46,434 nt of DNA from Dermabacter indicis (GCA_001403775.1 CYUG01000016.1:4487-50920); one strand, 5' to 3'. Shown: positions 1 to 9,546, counted from the first letter of the stretch. The notes: generated by a model not told the origin, from the sequence alone. Numbers and translations are program-made.

Positions 1-1059
1 CGGGCCAATGTAGCCCTTCTTCACGTCCGGATACTTCTCGAAGTCTTCCTCGGTGAAGGGGCGCACCTCGTTCGGAGCGAGCGCGGTCTCGAGGCGCTTC
101 TCATCGGCCTGGCGGTCGCCCGGAATCATGATGAGCAGCGGAGACTCTTCACCCTCGGGCGTCTTTTCGATGTAGACGAGCGCCTTGAGAGTATCGGCCG
201 CTTCCCACGCGCGCGAATCCTCACGCGGGGCGTTCTCGTTGAGGAAGGAGACGAGCGCGTCGATTGACGTGGCCCCAGGCGTCTCGATGTCGCGGGCCGC
301 GGGGAGCGACGCGATGGCCTCGGCATCACGCGCCTCGCCGGCAACCGTCGTCACGGCCTCGACATTGGCGGCGTAACCCGCGGGGCTCAGTGCGAACGTA
401 TCCTCACCCACGGGCGTCGGGTGGAGGAACTCCTCGGAACGAGAGCCACCCATCGCACCCGCATCGGCCTTGGCGATCACGATCTCGAGACCAAGGCGCT
501 CGAAGACTCGCTGGTATGCCTCGCGCATGATCATGTAGGAGCGCTCGAGGCCCTCATCGTCAATATCGAAACTATAGGCGTCCTTCATCACGAACTCGCG
601 CACGCGCAAAAGACCCGCGCGCGGCCGCGCTTCATCGCGGTACTTCGTTTGCACCTGATAGAGCGAGATCGGCAGATCCTTGTAGGACGTGAAGAGGTCC
701 TTCACCGCAAGAGTGAACATTTCTTCGTGGGTGGGGCCGAGCAGCATGTCCGCGCCCTTGCGGTCCTTGAGCCTGAAGAGGTTGTCGCCGTACTCGCTCC
801 AGCGGTTCGTCTCCTCGTACGGCTCGCGAGGAAGGAGCGCCGGGAAGAGGATCTCGTGGCTGCCTGCGGCATCCATCTCCTCGCGCACGATCGCTTCGAC
901 CTTTCGCAGGACCTTGAGTCCGAGCGGGAGCCACGTGTAGATACCGGGAGCCGTACGGCGGATATAGCCGGCGCGCACGAGCAACTTGTGGCTCGCGAAC
1001 TCGGCCTCGGCCGGGTCTTCTCGAAGGGTGCGAATAAAGCTCGATGACATGCGGAGCAT
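1..1059 (-). CDS. proS: Prolyl-tRNA synthetase, C-terminal part missing at the window edge
   Basis: Charges tRNA-Pro with proline in the cytoplasm. The visible 353 codons start [11 protein letters not shown] and continue with the class II ProRS core: [13 protein letters not shown], the motif-2 region [15 protein letters not shown] near residues 140-155, and [12 protein letters not shown] long inserted (editing-type, YbaK-like) domain follows from about residue 230, as in bacterial-type ProRS. The reading frame runs off base 1 with no stop, so the rest of the editing domain and the anticodon-binding domain lie outside the window. Start choice: the ATG at 1059 has an AGGAG element 11 bases upstream. 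The in-frame ATG at 1050 is too far from it, and MLRMS is the usual beginning of actinobacterial ProRS. Transcribed divergently from the alarmone synthetase. Identification is firm. Confidence 0.97.
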   Translation of the reverse strand, partial: MLRMSSSFIRTLREDPAEAEFASHKLLVRAGYIRRTAPGIYTWLPLGLKVLRKVEAIVREEMDAAGSHEILFPALLPREPYEETNRWSEYGDNLFRLKDRKGADMLLGPTHEEMFTLAVKDLFTSYKDLPISLYQVQTKYRDEARPRAGLLRVREFVMKDAYSFDIDDEGLERSYMIMREAYQRVFERLGLEIVIAKADAGAMGGSRSEEFLHPTPVGEDTFALSPAGYAANVEAVTTVAGEARDAEAIASLPAARDIETPGATSIDALVSFLNENAPREDSRAWEAADTLKALVYIEKTPEGEESPLLIMIPGDRQADEKRLETALAPNEVRPFTEEDFEKYPDVKKGYIGP

Positions 1060-1114
1060 GGGGCGTTGTCCTCCTGGCAACAGGGGTTTCGAGGCGAATT
1101 CCTCAGGCTTTCAC

Positions 1115-1120
1115 AGTGTA
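1115..1120 (-). promoter_or_regulatory. Putative -10 element of proS
   Basis: On the minus strand this reads CAC-TACACT-GTG, matching the actinobacterial TANNNT -10 pattern. Transcription would start about 50 bases before the proS ATG. No convincing -35 is visible. The same CACTACA(C/G)TG context lies upstream of the DivIVA-repeat gene at 4731 and of folC, which raises my confidence slightly. Confidence 0.35.
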
Positions 1121-1203
1121 GTGCGCACACCAGGTCCACCCCGCAATATCCCAGGACGCACCGCGTATCGTGGAGTGTCACTCGTCACCACGGGAAGGTT
1201 GAA

Positions 1204-1983
1204 ATGTCTGAGCCGCTCGCGCTTTCCGGTATTGGGCCATCTCCCTCAATGGCCTATTTGCGTGCCCTCATTGGCGAGGGTGATGCCCTGCGAGAGGAAA
1301 TTGAAGGCGATGCGGATCGCCTCATGCAGATCGTGCGCGAAAAGCTTGAGGGGTTCCTCATGCCGTACGAGTTCGGCCTCAAAGAGATCCTCACGAAAAT
1401 CGAAATCCTCTCGGGTGAATGGGACGTGACAACCCCGCACAACCCCATCGAGCACGTGAAGACTCGCGTGAAATCAATGGACTCGCTCCTCGGCAAACTC
1501 GTGCGCACCGAGTGCCCACCCGACCTCGACGAGATCCGCAATCGTATTCGCGACATCGGCGGCGTGCGCATTACGTGCAGTTACGTGCAGGACTGCTACC
1601 TCGTGGCGCATGCCCTCGCCTCGCAGCCCGACATCACACTGCTCGAGGAAAAGGACTACATCGCAAACGTGAAGCCGAGCGGCTACCGCTCCCTCCACCT
1701 CATACTCGAGGTCCCCGTGTTCCTCTCGACCCACACGATCGATGTGCCAATCGAGGTGCAGATCCGCACGATCGCGATGGATTTTTGGGCGAGCGCAGAG
1801 CACGAGCTCAAGTACAAGTACCGCGGTGAACTGCCCGCCACGATGCGAGAAAAACTCGTGGAAATCGCCGCAACCGCCGCAAGCCTCGATGAGCAAATGG
1901 GCATCGTGCGCGAACAAATCGAGGGCCCGTCGATCCCCGGTCGCGAAAGCGCCTCGCCCAACGGGGCGCCAAGCGGGGCCTAA
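1204..1983 (+). CDS. Small alarmone synthetase, RelA/SpoT synthetase-domain protein
   Basis: Predicted cytoplasmic (p)ppGpp synthetase transferring pyrophosphate from ATP to GDP or GTP. At 259 residues it carries only the RelA_SpoT nucleotidyltransferase domain. It has no N-terminal HD hydrolase and no C-terminal TGS/ACT regulatory domains, so it resembles the RelP/RelQ small synthetases. Visible motifs are KTRVKSMDSLLGKL (residues 86-99), IRDIGGVRI (115-123), the substrate loop VKPSGYRSLH (156-165) and VPIEVQIRT (181-189) with the catalytic-region Glu. ATG 1204 was chosen because GGGAAGG lies about 5 bases upstream and homology begins soon after; an upstream in-frame extension to 1066 has no such support. 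Its stop overlaps that of the convergent GNAT gene. Synthetase activity is inferred from motifs; GDP/GTP preference cannot be read from the sequence. Confidence 0.9.
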   Translation: MSEPLALSGIGPSPSMAYLRALIGEGDALREEIEGDADRLMQIVREKLEGFLMPYEFGLKEILTKIEILSGEWDVTTPHNPIEHVKTRVKSMDSLLGKLVRTECPPDLDEIRNRIRDIGGVRITCSYVQDCYLVAHALASQPDITLLEEKDYIANVKPSGYRSLHLILEVPVFLSTHTIDVPIEVQIRTIAMDFWASAEHELKYKYRGELPATMREKLVEIAATAASLDEQMGIVREQIEGPSIPGRESASPNGAPSGA

Positions 1984-2849
1984 AACAGCACCGTTGCGAG
2001 CTCCCCGACCGGCTCGAAGCCCGCGCGCGCATAGGCTCGGCGCGCACGCACGTTAAACGAGTTGACGTAGAGGGTCACGCGCGGTGCGTGATCGCGACGG
2101 ATGAGCTCCGCGGTCTCCCTCATAAATGGCGCGGCGAGACCCCTTCCGCGATAGGCCGGATCGATCCATACGCCATGGACTTGAGCGACACCGCCGAAGA
2201 GAGCGCCGAGATCTGCCTTAAACACGATCCGTTCACCGTCACACGCGATGTAGGTGCGAGACTCATGAATTAAATATTCGACTCGCGCGCGATACCCCCG
2301 GCCGCCATCACCTTGGCACGGATCCGTTCCCACTTCCTCGCGGAACATCGCCACGGCAGCGGGAAACACCCGATTGAGGTCTTGCGGTTTGGCCGCGGCC
2401 ACGGGGGCGGGAGCAGGGTCCGACGGTTGCTCGGCGGAATATTCGAGCAGGGGCTGGTGGCTTCGCATCTCGCGCTCGCGGGGCATGCCTTCGCGCATCA
2501 CTTGCCACATGTGCATCGCGATGCTGTGCTCTGCGACGATCGACGAGTAACGCGTCGAAAGTGCGAGGGCGTGGCGAGACAGGCGCTCGATCGCGTCGAA
2601 GGAATCGGGGGCGAGAACACTCGCACTCACGCCGTGCCACAGGATTGCCCGAATCGTCGGCCCCCGCGTGAGAACCGTGAATTCGGACGCACTGCGACCC
2701 ACCGCCGCGAGTTCCTCGAATCTCGCGGAGGCGAGGGTGCTCACGTGTGCTTCGCGGAGCATCATCTCGCGCGCGGGCTCGACCCACTCCCTTTGGAGGG
2801 GGTGGATATCCGCGGGGCGTTTGCGCCACAGTGCCGAAATCGGGCTCAC
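1980..2849 (-). CDS. DUF4081 plus GNAT-family N-acetyltransferase
   Basis: A 289-residue two-part protein. The N-terminal half (about 35-125) resembles the DUF4081 domain often fused to actinobacterial GNATs. An Ala/Pro-rich linker (about 140-155) follows, then a C-terminal GNAT fold with the acetyl-CoA loop VWIDPAYRGRGLAAPFMRE and the late motif NVRARRAYARAGFEPVGE. The R-G-R-G-L segment of motif A is intact, so acetyl-CoA binding is expected; the acceptor is unknown. The GTG start at 2849 sits in a GTGA overlap with the rseP stop, implying translational coupling to the protease. The stop shares the tetranucleotide CTAA with the convergent alarmone synthetase. This GNAT type is commonly found next to rseP in actinobacteria, which supports the call but not a substrate. 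Confidence 0.85.
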   Translation of the reverse strand: MSPISALWRKRPADIHPLQREWVEPAREMMLREAHVSTLASARFEELAAVGRSASEFTVLTRGPTIRAILWHGVSASVLAPDSFDAIERLSRHALALSTRYSSIVAEHSIAMHMWQVMREGMPREREMRSHQPLLEYSAEQPSDPAPAPVAAAKPQDLNRVFPAAVAMFREEVGTDPCQGDGGRGYRARVEYLIHESRTYIACDGERIVFKADLGALFGGVAQVHGVWIDPAYRGRGLAAPFMRETAELIRRDHAPRVTLYVNSFNVRARRAYARAGFEPVGELATVLF

Positions 2850-4186
2850 CGGAAAAGAGTCACCGGCTTCACGATATCCGCATAGATAAAGAGCGCGCTC
2901 ATGAGGATAAACGCGAGCGCAATGACGTTCGTGACGGGCAGCATGCGCGAGGCATCGACGGGACCGGGGTCAGGTTTGCCCCGCAGCTTGGAGAGGTGCC
3001 GCCGGGCCGCCTCGTAGAGAGCGGCAGCAACGTGGCCACCGTCAAGGGGCATGAGCGGAACGAGATTGAACACAAAAAGCGCCATGTTGAGAGAACCGAG
3101 CATGGAGAGGAACGTCCAAGCCTTCTCTTTGAAAGAGAAGCTCGGCGAATCGTGCGAGACGATCTCACCAGCGAGCCTGCTCACTCCAACGACCCCCATG
3201 GGACCGTTGGGGTCGCGCTCCTCACTGCTGAAGGCCACCTTGCCGATCTCCCATACGCGCACGGGCAGGGTCACGACAACCTTCGCGGTTCCCACGAACT
3301 GCTCCCACACGGCACCGGGAACCTCGGTGAGAGGCCTCGGTTTGAGCTCTTGCGTGCCGGTCACGCCGAGGAATCCCGCCTCGACCGTGTCGTAGGAACC
3401 GTCGGCCTTCTTCACCGGTTCGCCTTCCGCATCACGCGCCACAACCTCGTTTGCCACGGGCGTAGCGTTCACGGTCATCGACGTGCCGTCACGCACGAGG
3501 GCGATGTCAACGCTTTCGTTCGGATGCTTCCGGATGAGAGAACTCATCTCGTGGAAGTCCGCGACCCGAGCGCCGTCAACCGACGTGATGATGTCACCGG
3601 GTCGGATTCCCGCCGCGTATGCGGGTGCCTCGGGCATCCCCTCGCACGAGGCATCGCTCGGGGCAGTCGCGGGCACGACGCACTGCGAAACCGCACTGAC
3701 CTTGGAAGTGACGTTTGGGAGCCCGAAGCCACTCAGCACGATCGCCGTGAGGACGACCGAAATGAGGAGGTTCATCGTGGGACCGCCGAGCATGACGACG
3801 AGTTTCTTCGGCGCGCTCAGCGCGACGAACGTGCGGTGGCGATCCTCGGCCGAATACTGACTCGAGTCCCACTCCTTCGCCTCTTCGCTCATCTGCTGGA
3901 AGAAGCCCGTCGAATCCTCGCGGATCACGTTCGGATCCTCACCCTTGTGCGGCGGAAACATGCCGATCATGCGGATGTAGCCGCCGAGCGGGATCGCCTT
4001 GACCCCATACTCGGTCTCGCCCTTCACACGCGAAAAAAGGGTGGGGCCGAACCCGATCATGTATTGGGTGACGCGCACGCCGAAGCGCTTCGCGGGAACG
4101 AGATGCCCGATCTCGTGGAGGGCAATCGAAAGCCCGAGCCCGGCAACCATGAGGAGGATGCCGAGCACGTAAAGAAGAATCATCAC
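2846..4186 (-). CDS. rseP: Site-2 intramembrane metalloprotease, RseP/RIP family (M50)
   Basis: Membrane zinc protease that cleaves transmembrane segments, classically of anti-sigma factors, and also clears leftover signal peptides. The zinc motif HEIGH lies at residues 24-28 in the first membrane segment. A PDZ domain (about 185-265; the segment AAGIRPGDIITSVDG is typical) follows, and the second active-site motif MPLDGGH has its Asp near residue 382. The length of 446 fits the family. The start is either GTG 4186, in a GTGA overlap with the upstream DivIVA-repeat gene, or the immediately following ATG at 4183. Expressed with the DivIVA-repeat gene upstream and the GNAT downstream. No anti-sigma substrate is encoded nearby. 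The family assignment is secure; the substrate is unknown. Confidence 0.95.
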   Translation of the reverse strand: MMILLYVLGILLMVAGLGLSIALHEIGHLVPAKRFGVRVTQYMIGFGPTLFSRVKGETEYGVKAIPLGGYIRMIGMFPPHKGEDPNVIREDSTGFFQQMSEEAKEWDSSQYSAEDRHRTFVALSAPKKLVVMLGGPTMNLLISVVLTAIVLSGFGLPNVTSKVSAVSQCVVPATAPSDASCEGMPEAPAYAAGIRPGDIITSVDGARVADFHEMSSLIRKHPNESVDIALVRDGTSMTVNATPVANEVVARDAEGEPVKKADGSYDTVEAGFLGVTGTQELKPRPLTEVPGAVWEQFVGTAKVVVTLPVRVWEIGKVAFSSEERDPNGPMGVVGVSRLAGEIVSHDSPSFSFKEKAWTFLSMLGSLNMALFVFNLVPLMPLDGGHVAAALYEAARRHLSKLRGKPDPGPVDASRMLPVTNVIALAFILMSALFIYADIVKPVTLFR

Positions 4187-4731
4187 GGAACGGACGCCAT
4201 CACGTCGGCGACGTGATCAAGATAGACGTCAACGACGGCCTCCTGGTAGCCGTCAGCGCCCTTGCGCGCACGGAACGCCGTGCGGCGAACGTCGTCGACG
4301 CTCATCGCGAAGCCCTCGGTAAAGTACGCATGGAGTTGATCGCACAGGTTGTCGACGTCTTCGCGGTCGTAGGCGCGCTCGCCCTGACCCGCGGGACGGA
4401 AACGCTCACCTGCGGGGCGCGAGAGACGCTCCTGGAGAACCTCCGCACGTTCGGTGAGGGCAGCGATCCACGCTTCTTCGCCGTCACGCTCGATCGCTTC
4501 ATCACGGTACTGGAGGGCGAAGGCATCCGAAAGGCGGTCGAGAGCCTCGTCGACGGCGAGCATGTCATAGCCGCCGCGCACGGTCGAGAACTTTGCCGTG
4601 ATGACATCGGCCGGCTGGAAAGAACCATCGCGCCCCTCATACGCGGCACGCGCACGACGCAGGAAATCATCGACTTCCTCAACGTTGTAACCAAAGGTGA
4701 AACGCCCGGCACGTTGAAAAGCGGCACTCAT
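4183..4731 (-). CDS. DivIVA-domain repeat protein
   Basis: A 182-residue soluble protein built from short repeats of the actinobacterial DivIVA-domain type, each with an aromatic-glycine-tyrosine lead and a VDxFLxxA-like helix. Units are FGYNVEEVDDFLRRA (about 13-27), GGYDMLAVDEALDRL (about 53-67), AYDREDVDNLCDQL (about 120-133) and a degenerate DGYQEAVVDVYLDHV near the end. Full DivIVA/Wag31 proteins bind curved membrane and recruit the polar growth machinery; this protein lacks the long coiled coil, so only a helical adaptor role can be suggested. ATG 4731 is preceded by GGAGGGAG about 8 bases upstream. It is first in an operon with rseP (GTGA/TGATG overlap). A paralogous gene lies at 25062-25703. 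Function unknown. Confidence 0.75.
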   Translation of the reverse strand: MSAAFQRAGRFTFGYNVEEVDDFLRRARAAYEGRDGSFQPADVITAKFSTVRGGYDMLAVDEALDRLSDAFALQYRDEAIERDGEEAWIAALTERAEVLQERLSRPAGERFRPAGQGERAYDREDVDNLCDQLHAYFTEGFAMSVDDVRRTAFRARKGADGYQEAVVDVYLDHVADVMASVP

Positions 4732-4803
4732 CTACTTGCTCCCTCCCTCGACGGGGATGCTCACGCGACAAATCCGGGGCGATGATGAGACCGCCCCTCC
4801 ACC

Positions 4804-4809
4804 ACTGTA
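4804..4809 (-). promoter_or_regulatory. Putative -10 element for the DivIVA-repeat/rseP operon
   Basis: Minus strand reads CAC-TACAGT-GG in the 121-bp gap after rlmN. The predicted start leaves a leader of about 65 bases before the ATG at 4731. It matches the TANNNT pattern and the context seen upstream of proS and folC. There is no clear -35. Confidence 0.35.
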
Positions 4810-4852
4810 GTGCCTGGACACGCGAAAGGCCGGCAGGCGTCGGACCCCAAAA

Positions 4853-6118
4853 TCACGCGCCGGTGCCGCGCGCGATTTCCTCAACCCGCGCCACGCGAGC
4901 CTCGCGGTCCTCACGACGCGCATCGGTCTCCACGACTGTGGCGGCGAGCTGCCCGCAGGCACCGTCGATATCGCTTCCACGCGTGTCGCGGATCGTGGCC
5001 GAAATCCCGTGCTCCCGCAGGGTCTCAACGAACGTGCGCTCGACCCACGGATCCGACGCCGTCCATTTCGAGCCCTTGACGGGATTGAGCGGGATCGGGT
5101 TGACGTGCACCCAGTGAGCGCCGCCGCGGGCAATGAGGCGCTTCGCGAGGAGCTCCGCGCGTTCGGCCTGGTCGTTGATGTCGCGAATGAGCGCATACTC
5201 GATCGAAACTCGACGGCCCGTCGCTTCGAAGTACTCCCATGCCGCATCGAGAATCTCGTCCACATCGAAGCGCTGGTTGATCGGGACGAGCTCATTGCGC
5301 AGCTCATCGTCCGGAGCGTGAAGGGAAACCGCTAGCGTCACGGGAATCTCTTCCTTCACGAGCTTGCGCACGGCGGGTGCGAGGCCAACGGTCGACACGG
5401 TGATATGGCGCGCCCCCATCCCGAAGCCTTCGGGTCCCGGCGCGTTGAGACGCTGGCAGGTCGTTGCCACGGCGCGGTAGTTCGCGAGCGGCTCCCCCAT
5501 ACCCATAAACACGATGTTGGATACTCGCCCTTCACCACCGGGAAGCTCACCACGTGAGAGAAGAAGGTTCGCGATGCGCACTTGCTCGAGGATTTCCGCG
5601 GCCGAAAGGTTTCTCGTGAGGCCCATCTGGCCGGTCGCACAGAACGGGCAGTTCATGCCGCAGCCTGCCTCCGACGAAATGCACAGGGTCACGCGATTCG
5701 AGTAGCGCATGAGCACCGACTCCACGAGTGAGCCATCGAACAGGCGCCACAGGAACTTCTGGGTCATGCCCTGATCGGCGCTCTGCTGCGACACCTTCGT
5801 GAGAAGAGTCGGGAAGAAACGCTCAACGAGCGCCGCTCGATCGCCCTTAGGGAGGTCCGTCATGTCCTCGGGATCGGTCGTGAAATGCTCGAAGTAGTGC
5901 GTGGAGAGTTGCTTCGCACGGAAGGCGGGAAGCCCCATCTCCTTGACGGCCTCGACGCGTTCCTCGAGCGTAAGGTCGGCGAGGTGTGCGGGCGGTTTGC
6001 CGCGCCGCGAAGGCCGCAACTGCAGCTGGCCGGGGGCGAGCCGGACAGGCTCCCCCTTGACCACCTCGCGCGAAAGGTCCTCCGCCACATCGAGCTTCGG
6101 GGTCGGTTTCTCAACCAT
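4853..6118 (-). CDS. rlmN: Dual-specificity RNA methyltransferase RlmN (23S A2503 / tRNA A37)
   Basis: Radical-SAM enzyme that methylates C2 of adenosine 2503 in 23S rRNA and of A37 in some tRNAs. The 4Fe-4S motif CGMNCPFC lies at residues 153-160, preceded by the SSEAG segment. [10 protein letters not shown] and the SAM-binding region around STVGLAP are intact. The methyl-carrying cysteine in GACGQLA is near residue 388. Length 421. Start choice: ATG 6118 has a perfect GGAGG 6 bases upstream, although this makes it overlap the cdsA stop by 8 bp; an upstream in-frame ATG at 6133 lacks that spacing. It is last in the pyrH-frr-cdsA-rlmN series. In RlmN the adenosine C2 methylation is laid down by this enzyme, while the related Cfr, which modifies C8, gives antibiotic resistance; the housekeeping context argues for RlmN. 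Confidence 0.96.
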   Translation of the reverse strand: MVEKPTPKLDVAEDLSREVVKGEPVRLAPGQLQLRPSRRGKPPAHLADLTLEERVEAVKEMGLPAFRAKQLSTHYFEHFTTDPEDMTDLPKGDRAALVERFFPTLLTKVSQQSADQGMTQKFLWRLFDGSLVESVLMRYSNRVTLCISSEAGCGMNCPFCATGQMGLTRNLSAAEILEQVRIANLLLSRGELPGGEGRVSNIVFMGMGEPLANYRAVATTCQRLNAPGPEGFGMGARHITVSTVGLAPAVRKLVKEEIPVTLAVSLHAPDDELRNELVPINQRFDVDEILDAAWEYFEATGRRVSIEYALIRDINDQAERAELLAKRLIARGGAHWVHVNPIPLNPVKGSKWTASDPWVERTFVETLREHGISATIRDTRGSDIDGACGQLAATVVETDARREDREARVARVEEIARGTGA

Positions 6119-7106
6119 TGATGGCCTCCACAATCGCGAGAAGAATGAACACGGTTGGGGCGGTGAGGAGCATGGAATCGAGGCGATCCATCATGCCGCC
6201 GTGCCCCGGCAGAAGCTGCCCCATATCTTTGATCCGCAAGTCGCGCTTGAGGAGGGACTCGCTCAGATCACCGACGGTCGACACCACGACCATGACGGCA
6301 CCGAAGGCGAGGCCCCACCAAAAACCAACCTCGGGGAGCCACACGTGGCCAATGAGACCCGCGGCGGCAACACCGCCGATGAGGGAGCCGGCAAAGCCCT
6401 CCCACGTTTTCTTAGGGCTAATGCTCGGAGCCATGGGATGCCTACCGAAGAGCACACCTAAAGCGTAGCCACACGTGTCGTTCATAATCGGCACCACGAG
6501 GGCGAACATCACCTTGTTCGCACCGTTCGGCTGCGCCATAAGCAAGATCGTGAAACTCGCCATGAACGGCACCCACAAAAGCGCGAAGATCCCCGCCACC
6601 GTATCGCGAAGCGCCATGAGGCCAGTCGCCTCGGTCGTGCGCCACACGATGAGCACGATCGCGCCGACGATCGTCGATACCAGAAGCCCTGAGGCCCCGT
6701 ACTGCCACGTCGAGACGACAACGCCGACACTCGCGACAAGAAGCGGGATTACGGGAACGCGTAGGCGCGCCCCCTCGAGAGCATTCGCGACCTCGAGCGT
6801 GGCGATCACGACGGCGATCCCCACGACGGGCGTGAAGAGCACAGGAAGAACGTACACGCAGCCGAACAGCACGGCGACGAGGGAGAGCCCCACGGCAATC
6901 GCGGCGGGCAAATTTCGGCCCGCACGCGGCGTGCGTGCGTGGGTCGCGGCAGGTCGCTCGGAAACCTCCGCGACAAGTCGCTCCTCACTCACGAGGGTCT
7001 CGGGGGCAGCGACGGGCGGCTCCGGTGAGGTGCTTTCAGATACGGCAACGGCCGTGCCCAGCGTGGTGCCAGGCACGGCGCGTCGACGACCGTGGCGTGT
7101 ATTCAC
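6111..7106 (-). CDS. cdsA: Phosphatidate cytidylyltransferase (CDP-diglyceride synthase)
   Basis: Integral membrane enzyme making CDP-diacylglycerol from CTP and phosphatidic acid, the branch point of phospholipid synthesis. A hydrophilic, low-complexity N-terminus of about 65 residues precedes some eight membrane segments. The CTP_transf_1 signature is near the C-terminus: [16 protein letters not shown] followed by [13 protein letters not shown], with the metal-binding Asp residues present. Length 331, longer than Escherichia coli CdsA because of the N-terminal tail. The GTG start at 7106 has no good ribosome-binding site, so the true start could be further in. It lies 20 bp after frr and overlaps rlmN by 8 bp. 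The frr-cdsA order is common across bacteria and supports the assignment. Confidence 0.95.
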   Translation of the reverse strand: MNTRHGRRRAVPGTTLGTAVAVSESTSPEPPVAAPETLVSEERLVAEVSERPAATHARTPRAGRNLPAAIAVGLSLVAVLFGCVYVLPVLFTPVVGIAVVIATLEVANALEGARLRVPVIPLLVASVGVVVSTWQYGASGLLVSTIVGAIVLIVWRTTEATGLMALRDTVAGIFALLWVPFMASFTILLMAQPNGANKVMFALVVPIMNDTCGYALGVLFGRHPMAPSISPKKTWEGFAGSLIGGVAAAGLIGHVWLPEVGFWWGLAFGAVMVVVSTVGDLSESLLKRDLRIKDMGQLLPGHGGMMDRLDSMLLTAPTVFILLAIVEAING

Positions 7107-7126
7107 GAACGCTGAGGAGAAGCCGC

Positions 7127-7693
7127 TCAGACGGTGAGCAGCTCTTCTTCCTTCGCCTCGAGGGCGGCGTCCACCTGCTCGGTGTACTTCTTCGTGAGAA
7201 CCTCGAGCTCCTTCTCGGCGCGAGTGCCCTCGTCCTCGCCGATTTCCTTATCCTTGACGAGCTTCTCAATGGCCTTCTTCGCATGGCCACGCGAACCGCG
7301 AATCGCGATGCGGCCATCCTCGGCCTTGGTTTTCGCGAGCTTCGTGTAGTCCTTGCGGCGCTCCTCGGTGAGGGCGGGGAGCACGATGCGCAGGTTGTCG
7401 CCGTTGTTCGTGGGGTTCACGCCGAGATCCGATTCGCGAAGCGCCTCTTCGATCTGCGCCATGGCGCCCTTGTCGTACGGCGTGACGATCACGGTTCGGG
7501 CCTCGGGGAACTGGAACGCCGCGAGCTGATTGAGCGGCGTGGGTGCCCCGTAGTAGTCGGCAGTGAGGCCCTGGAACATTGCGGCGCTCGCGCGGCCGGT
7601 GCGGATCGCGGTGAACTCTTCCTTCGTCACCTCGACCGACTTCGCCATCTTCTTCTCGGCATCCTTGAGGATGCTTCCGGTGTCCTCGCTCAT
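7127..7693 (-). CDS. frr: Ribosome recycling factor
   Basis: Splits the post-termination 70S complex together with EF-G. The 188-residue sequence contains the family's typical stretches: FTAIRTGRASAAMF near residue 30, YYGAPTPLNQLA, the ADP-ribosylation-like NPTNNGDNLRIVLPALTEERR (in parts) and the C-terminal coiled-coil arm. Length is normal (about 185). It starts at ATG 7693, with an AAGGA element about 10 bases upstream. It follows pyrH by roughly 50 bp on the same strand, as in most bacteria, and is itself followed closely by cdsA. There is nothing unusual in it. Confidence 0.98.
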   Translation of the reverse strand: MSEDTGSILKDAEKKMAKSVEVTKEEFTAIRTGRASAAMFQGLTADYYGAPTPLNQLAAFQFPEARTVIVTPYDKGAMAQIEEALRESDLGVNPTNNGDNLRIVLPALTEERRKDYTKLAKTKAEDGRIAIRGSRGHAKKAIEKLVKDKEIGEDEGTRAEKELEVLTKKYTEQVDAALEAKEEELLTV

Positions 7694-7743
7694 GTCTCTC
7701 GGTTCCTTCCGATTATTTAAACGTCTCGCCTGGTAAGGGTATC

Positions 7744-8508
7744 TTAGTCGCCCGTCACCACGGTGCCGATGCGGTCGCCGCGCATGGCCCTCGTAATGTT
7801 GCCGGGCGCATCGAGGCCGAAGACCATCATTTGCTGCTTGTTATCCATGCACAGGCTGAAAGCCGTCGAGTCCACGACGCGAAGACCTTCACGCAGCGCA
7901 TCCTTATAGGTGAGGTGTTCGAGCTTCGTGGCGTTCGGGTCCTTCTTCGGGTCCGCCGTGTACACGCCATCCACGCCGTTCTTCGCCATGAGCACTTCGT
8001 GGCAGCCGATCTCAAGGGCACGCTGCACGGCAACCGTGTCGGTCGAGAAGTACGGGAGGCCGGCGCCCGCGCCGAAGATCACGACACGGCCCTTCTCGAG
8101 GTGGCGCACGGCTCGAAGCGGAAGGTACGGCTCGGCGACTTGCCCCATGGTGATCGCGGTCTGCACGCGAGTCGAGGTTCCCGCCTGCTCAAGGAAGTCC
8201 TGAAGCGCAAGGCAGTTCATGACCGTGCCGAGCATCCCCATGTAGTCGGCTCGGCGGCGATCCATGCCGCGCTGGCTCAGCTCGGCGCCACGGAAGAAGT
8301 TGCCTCCGCCAACGACGATCGCGCACTCGACACCCGAGGCAACTCCCTCGGAGATTTCCTGGGCGATTCGCGAAACCACATCGGGGTCAACGCCCACGCG
8401 CCCTCCGCCGAAGGCTTCACCCGAAAGTTTGAGGAGCACGCGGCGCGAGCCCTCTTTCGGTTCAATCGCGGGAATCGACGACGTGATGGGGTCGGGATCG
8501 GTGCTCAT
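7744..8508 (-). CDS. pyrH: UMP kinase
   Basis: Phosphorylates UMP to UDP with ATP in pyrimidine synthesis; a hexameric amino-acid-kinase-fold enzyme of the cytoplasm. Motifs: [11 protein letters not shown] near the N-terminus, [10 protein letters not shown] (nucleotide loop), [14 protein letters not shown], and the late [13 protein letters not shown] segment that carries the ATP site. The length of 254 residues fits once the start is set at ATG 8508, which has GGAAGG 7 bases upstream. The ATG at 8514 would place that element one base away. It lies downstream of the rpsB-tsf terminator and so needs its own promoter. Co-oriented with frr, cdsA and rlmN. Confidence 0.97.
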   Translation of the reverse strand: MSTDPDPITSSIPAIEPKEGSRRVLLKLSGEAFGGGRVGVDPDVVSRIAQEISEGVASGVECAIVVGGGNFFRGAELSQRGMDRRRADYMGMLGTVMNCLALQDFLEQAGTSTRVQTAITMGQVAEPYLPLRAVRHLEKGRVVIFGAGAGLPYFSTDTVAVQRALEIGCHEVLMAKNGVDGVYTADPKKDPNATKLEHLTYKDALREGLRVVDSTAFSLCMDNKQQMMVFGLDAPGNITRAMRGDRIGTVVTGD

Positions 8509-8543
8509 CAACATTCCTTCCGAGTGCGAGTTCTCGGGGCCAC

Positions 8544-8549
8544 AGTCTA
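8544..8549 (-). promoter_or_regulatory. Putative -10 element of pyrH
   Basis: Minus strand reads GG-TAGACT-GTGG, a TANNNT element about 36 bases before the chosen ATG. It lies between the tsf terminator and pyrH, where an independent promoter is expected. No recognisable -35. Confidence 0.3.
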
Positions 8550-8598
8550 CCGGGCGCGTCACCCCTCCCCTTGGAGGGAAGGTCCCCGTGTGAGAAGA

Positions 8599-8641
8599 AC
8601 AAAAAGAAGCGAGGGCCCGCACCATTCGGTGCGAGCCCTCG
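8599..8641 (-). terminator. Intrinsic terminator of the rpsB-tsf operon
   Basis: A 14-bp inverted repeat (arms 8610-8623 and 8628-8641, one mismatch, 4-base loop) is followed on the minus strand by CTTCTTTTTGTTCTT. It lies 30 bases past the tsf stop. Hairpin plus U-tract is a textbook factor-independent terminator and separates rpsB-tsf from pyrH. Confidence 0.9.
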
Positions 8642-8670
8642 CGTTGACGCTCTCACAAGCGTCGGAATTC

Positions 8671-9495
8671 TCAGTTACCCACGCGGAAGCGCACGAAACC
8701 GGTCACCGTGCCGCCAGCGGCTTCGACAACCTTGCCAACGCTCTGCTTCGGGTCCTTCGCGAAGGGCTGGTCGAGAAGAACGTTTTCCTTGAAGAAGCCG
8801 TTCATGCGACCCTCAACGATCTTCGGGAGAGCCTTCTCAGGCTTGCCCTCGTTCTTCGCGGTGTCCTCGGCGATGCGGCGCTCGTTCTCTACGACATCCG
8901 CGGGAACATCCTCGCGGGTGAGGTAGAGAGGCGAGTACGCAGCGATGTGCATCGCGATGTCGCGCGCAACCTCGGCACCGGCCTTGTCGGTCGCCACGAG
9001 AACGCCGACCTGGGGCGGGAGGTCCTTGTTGGTGCGGTGCATGTAGTTCGTCACGACCTCGCCCTGGACGCGGCCGATGCGACGAACGAGGATCTTCTCG
9101 CCCATCGTTGCGCCAGCGTTCGTGAGCGCCTCACCGAAGGAGGTCTCAGCGAGCTCCTCGGGGGTCGAAGCGCCCGACTCGACGGCGGCCGCAACGGCCT
9201 CGTCACCGAGGGCGATGAACTTGGCGTTCTTCGCCACGAAGTCGGTCTCCGAGTTGATCTCGACGAGCGTACCGAGTTGGCCGCCCTCAACGTCGCGAAC
9301 ATCGGCGGCGACGAGGCCTTCCGATGCGGCACGGCCCTCGCGCTTGGCGATGCCCTTGAGGCCCTTGACGCGGATGATTTCGACGGCCTTCTCGTGGTCG
9401 CCGTTCGCCTCGTCGAGAGCCTTCTTGACGTCGAGCATGCCCGCGCCGGTCTTCTCGCGAATGTCCTTGATGTCTGCTGCCGTGTAGTTAGCCAT
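8671..9495 (-). CDS. tsf: Translation elongation factor Ts
   Basis: Nucleotide-exchange factor for EF-Tu. The 274-residue sequence starts with the UBA-like domain (ADIKDIREKTGAGMLDVKKA). It then carries the diagnostic TDFVAKN motif near residue 80, followed by the dimerisation and core domains; the NPKQ-type late region is present as FAKDPKQSVGKVVEA. ATG 9495 has GGAGA 7 bases upstream. It follows rpsB by about 50 bp, the near-universal order, and is closed by a strong intrinsic terminator. Ordinary housekeeping gene. Confidence 0.98.
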   Translation of the reverse strand: MANYTAADIKDIREKTGAGMLDVKKALDEANGDHEKAVEIIRVKGLKGIAKREGRAASEGLVAADVRDVEGGQLGTLVEINSETDFVAKNAKFIALGDEAVAAAVESGASTPEELAETSFGEALTNAGATMGEKILVRRIGRVQGEVVTNYMHRTNKDLPPQVGVLVATDKAGAEVARDIAMHIAAYSPLYLTREDVPADVVENERRIAEDTAKNEGKPEKALPKIVEGRMNGFFKENVLLDQPFAKDPKQSVGKVVEAAGGTVTGFVRFRVGN

Positions 9496-9546
9496 TATCT
9501 GTCTCCTCTAAATGGTTGTGGGAGCGAACAGGTGATAGTCGAAAAA

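Noticed and set aside
2747-4216. A 489-codon frame opposite rseP and a 466-codon frame opposite ftsY (27634-29034)
   Set aside because: Both are shadows of confirmed genes with charged, repetitive sequence and no conserved motifs.
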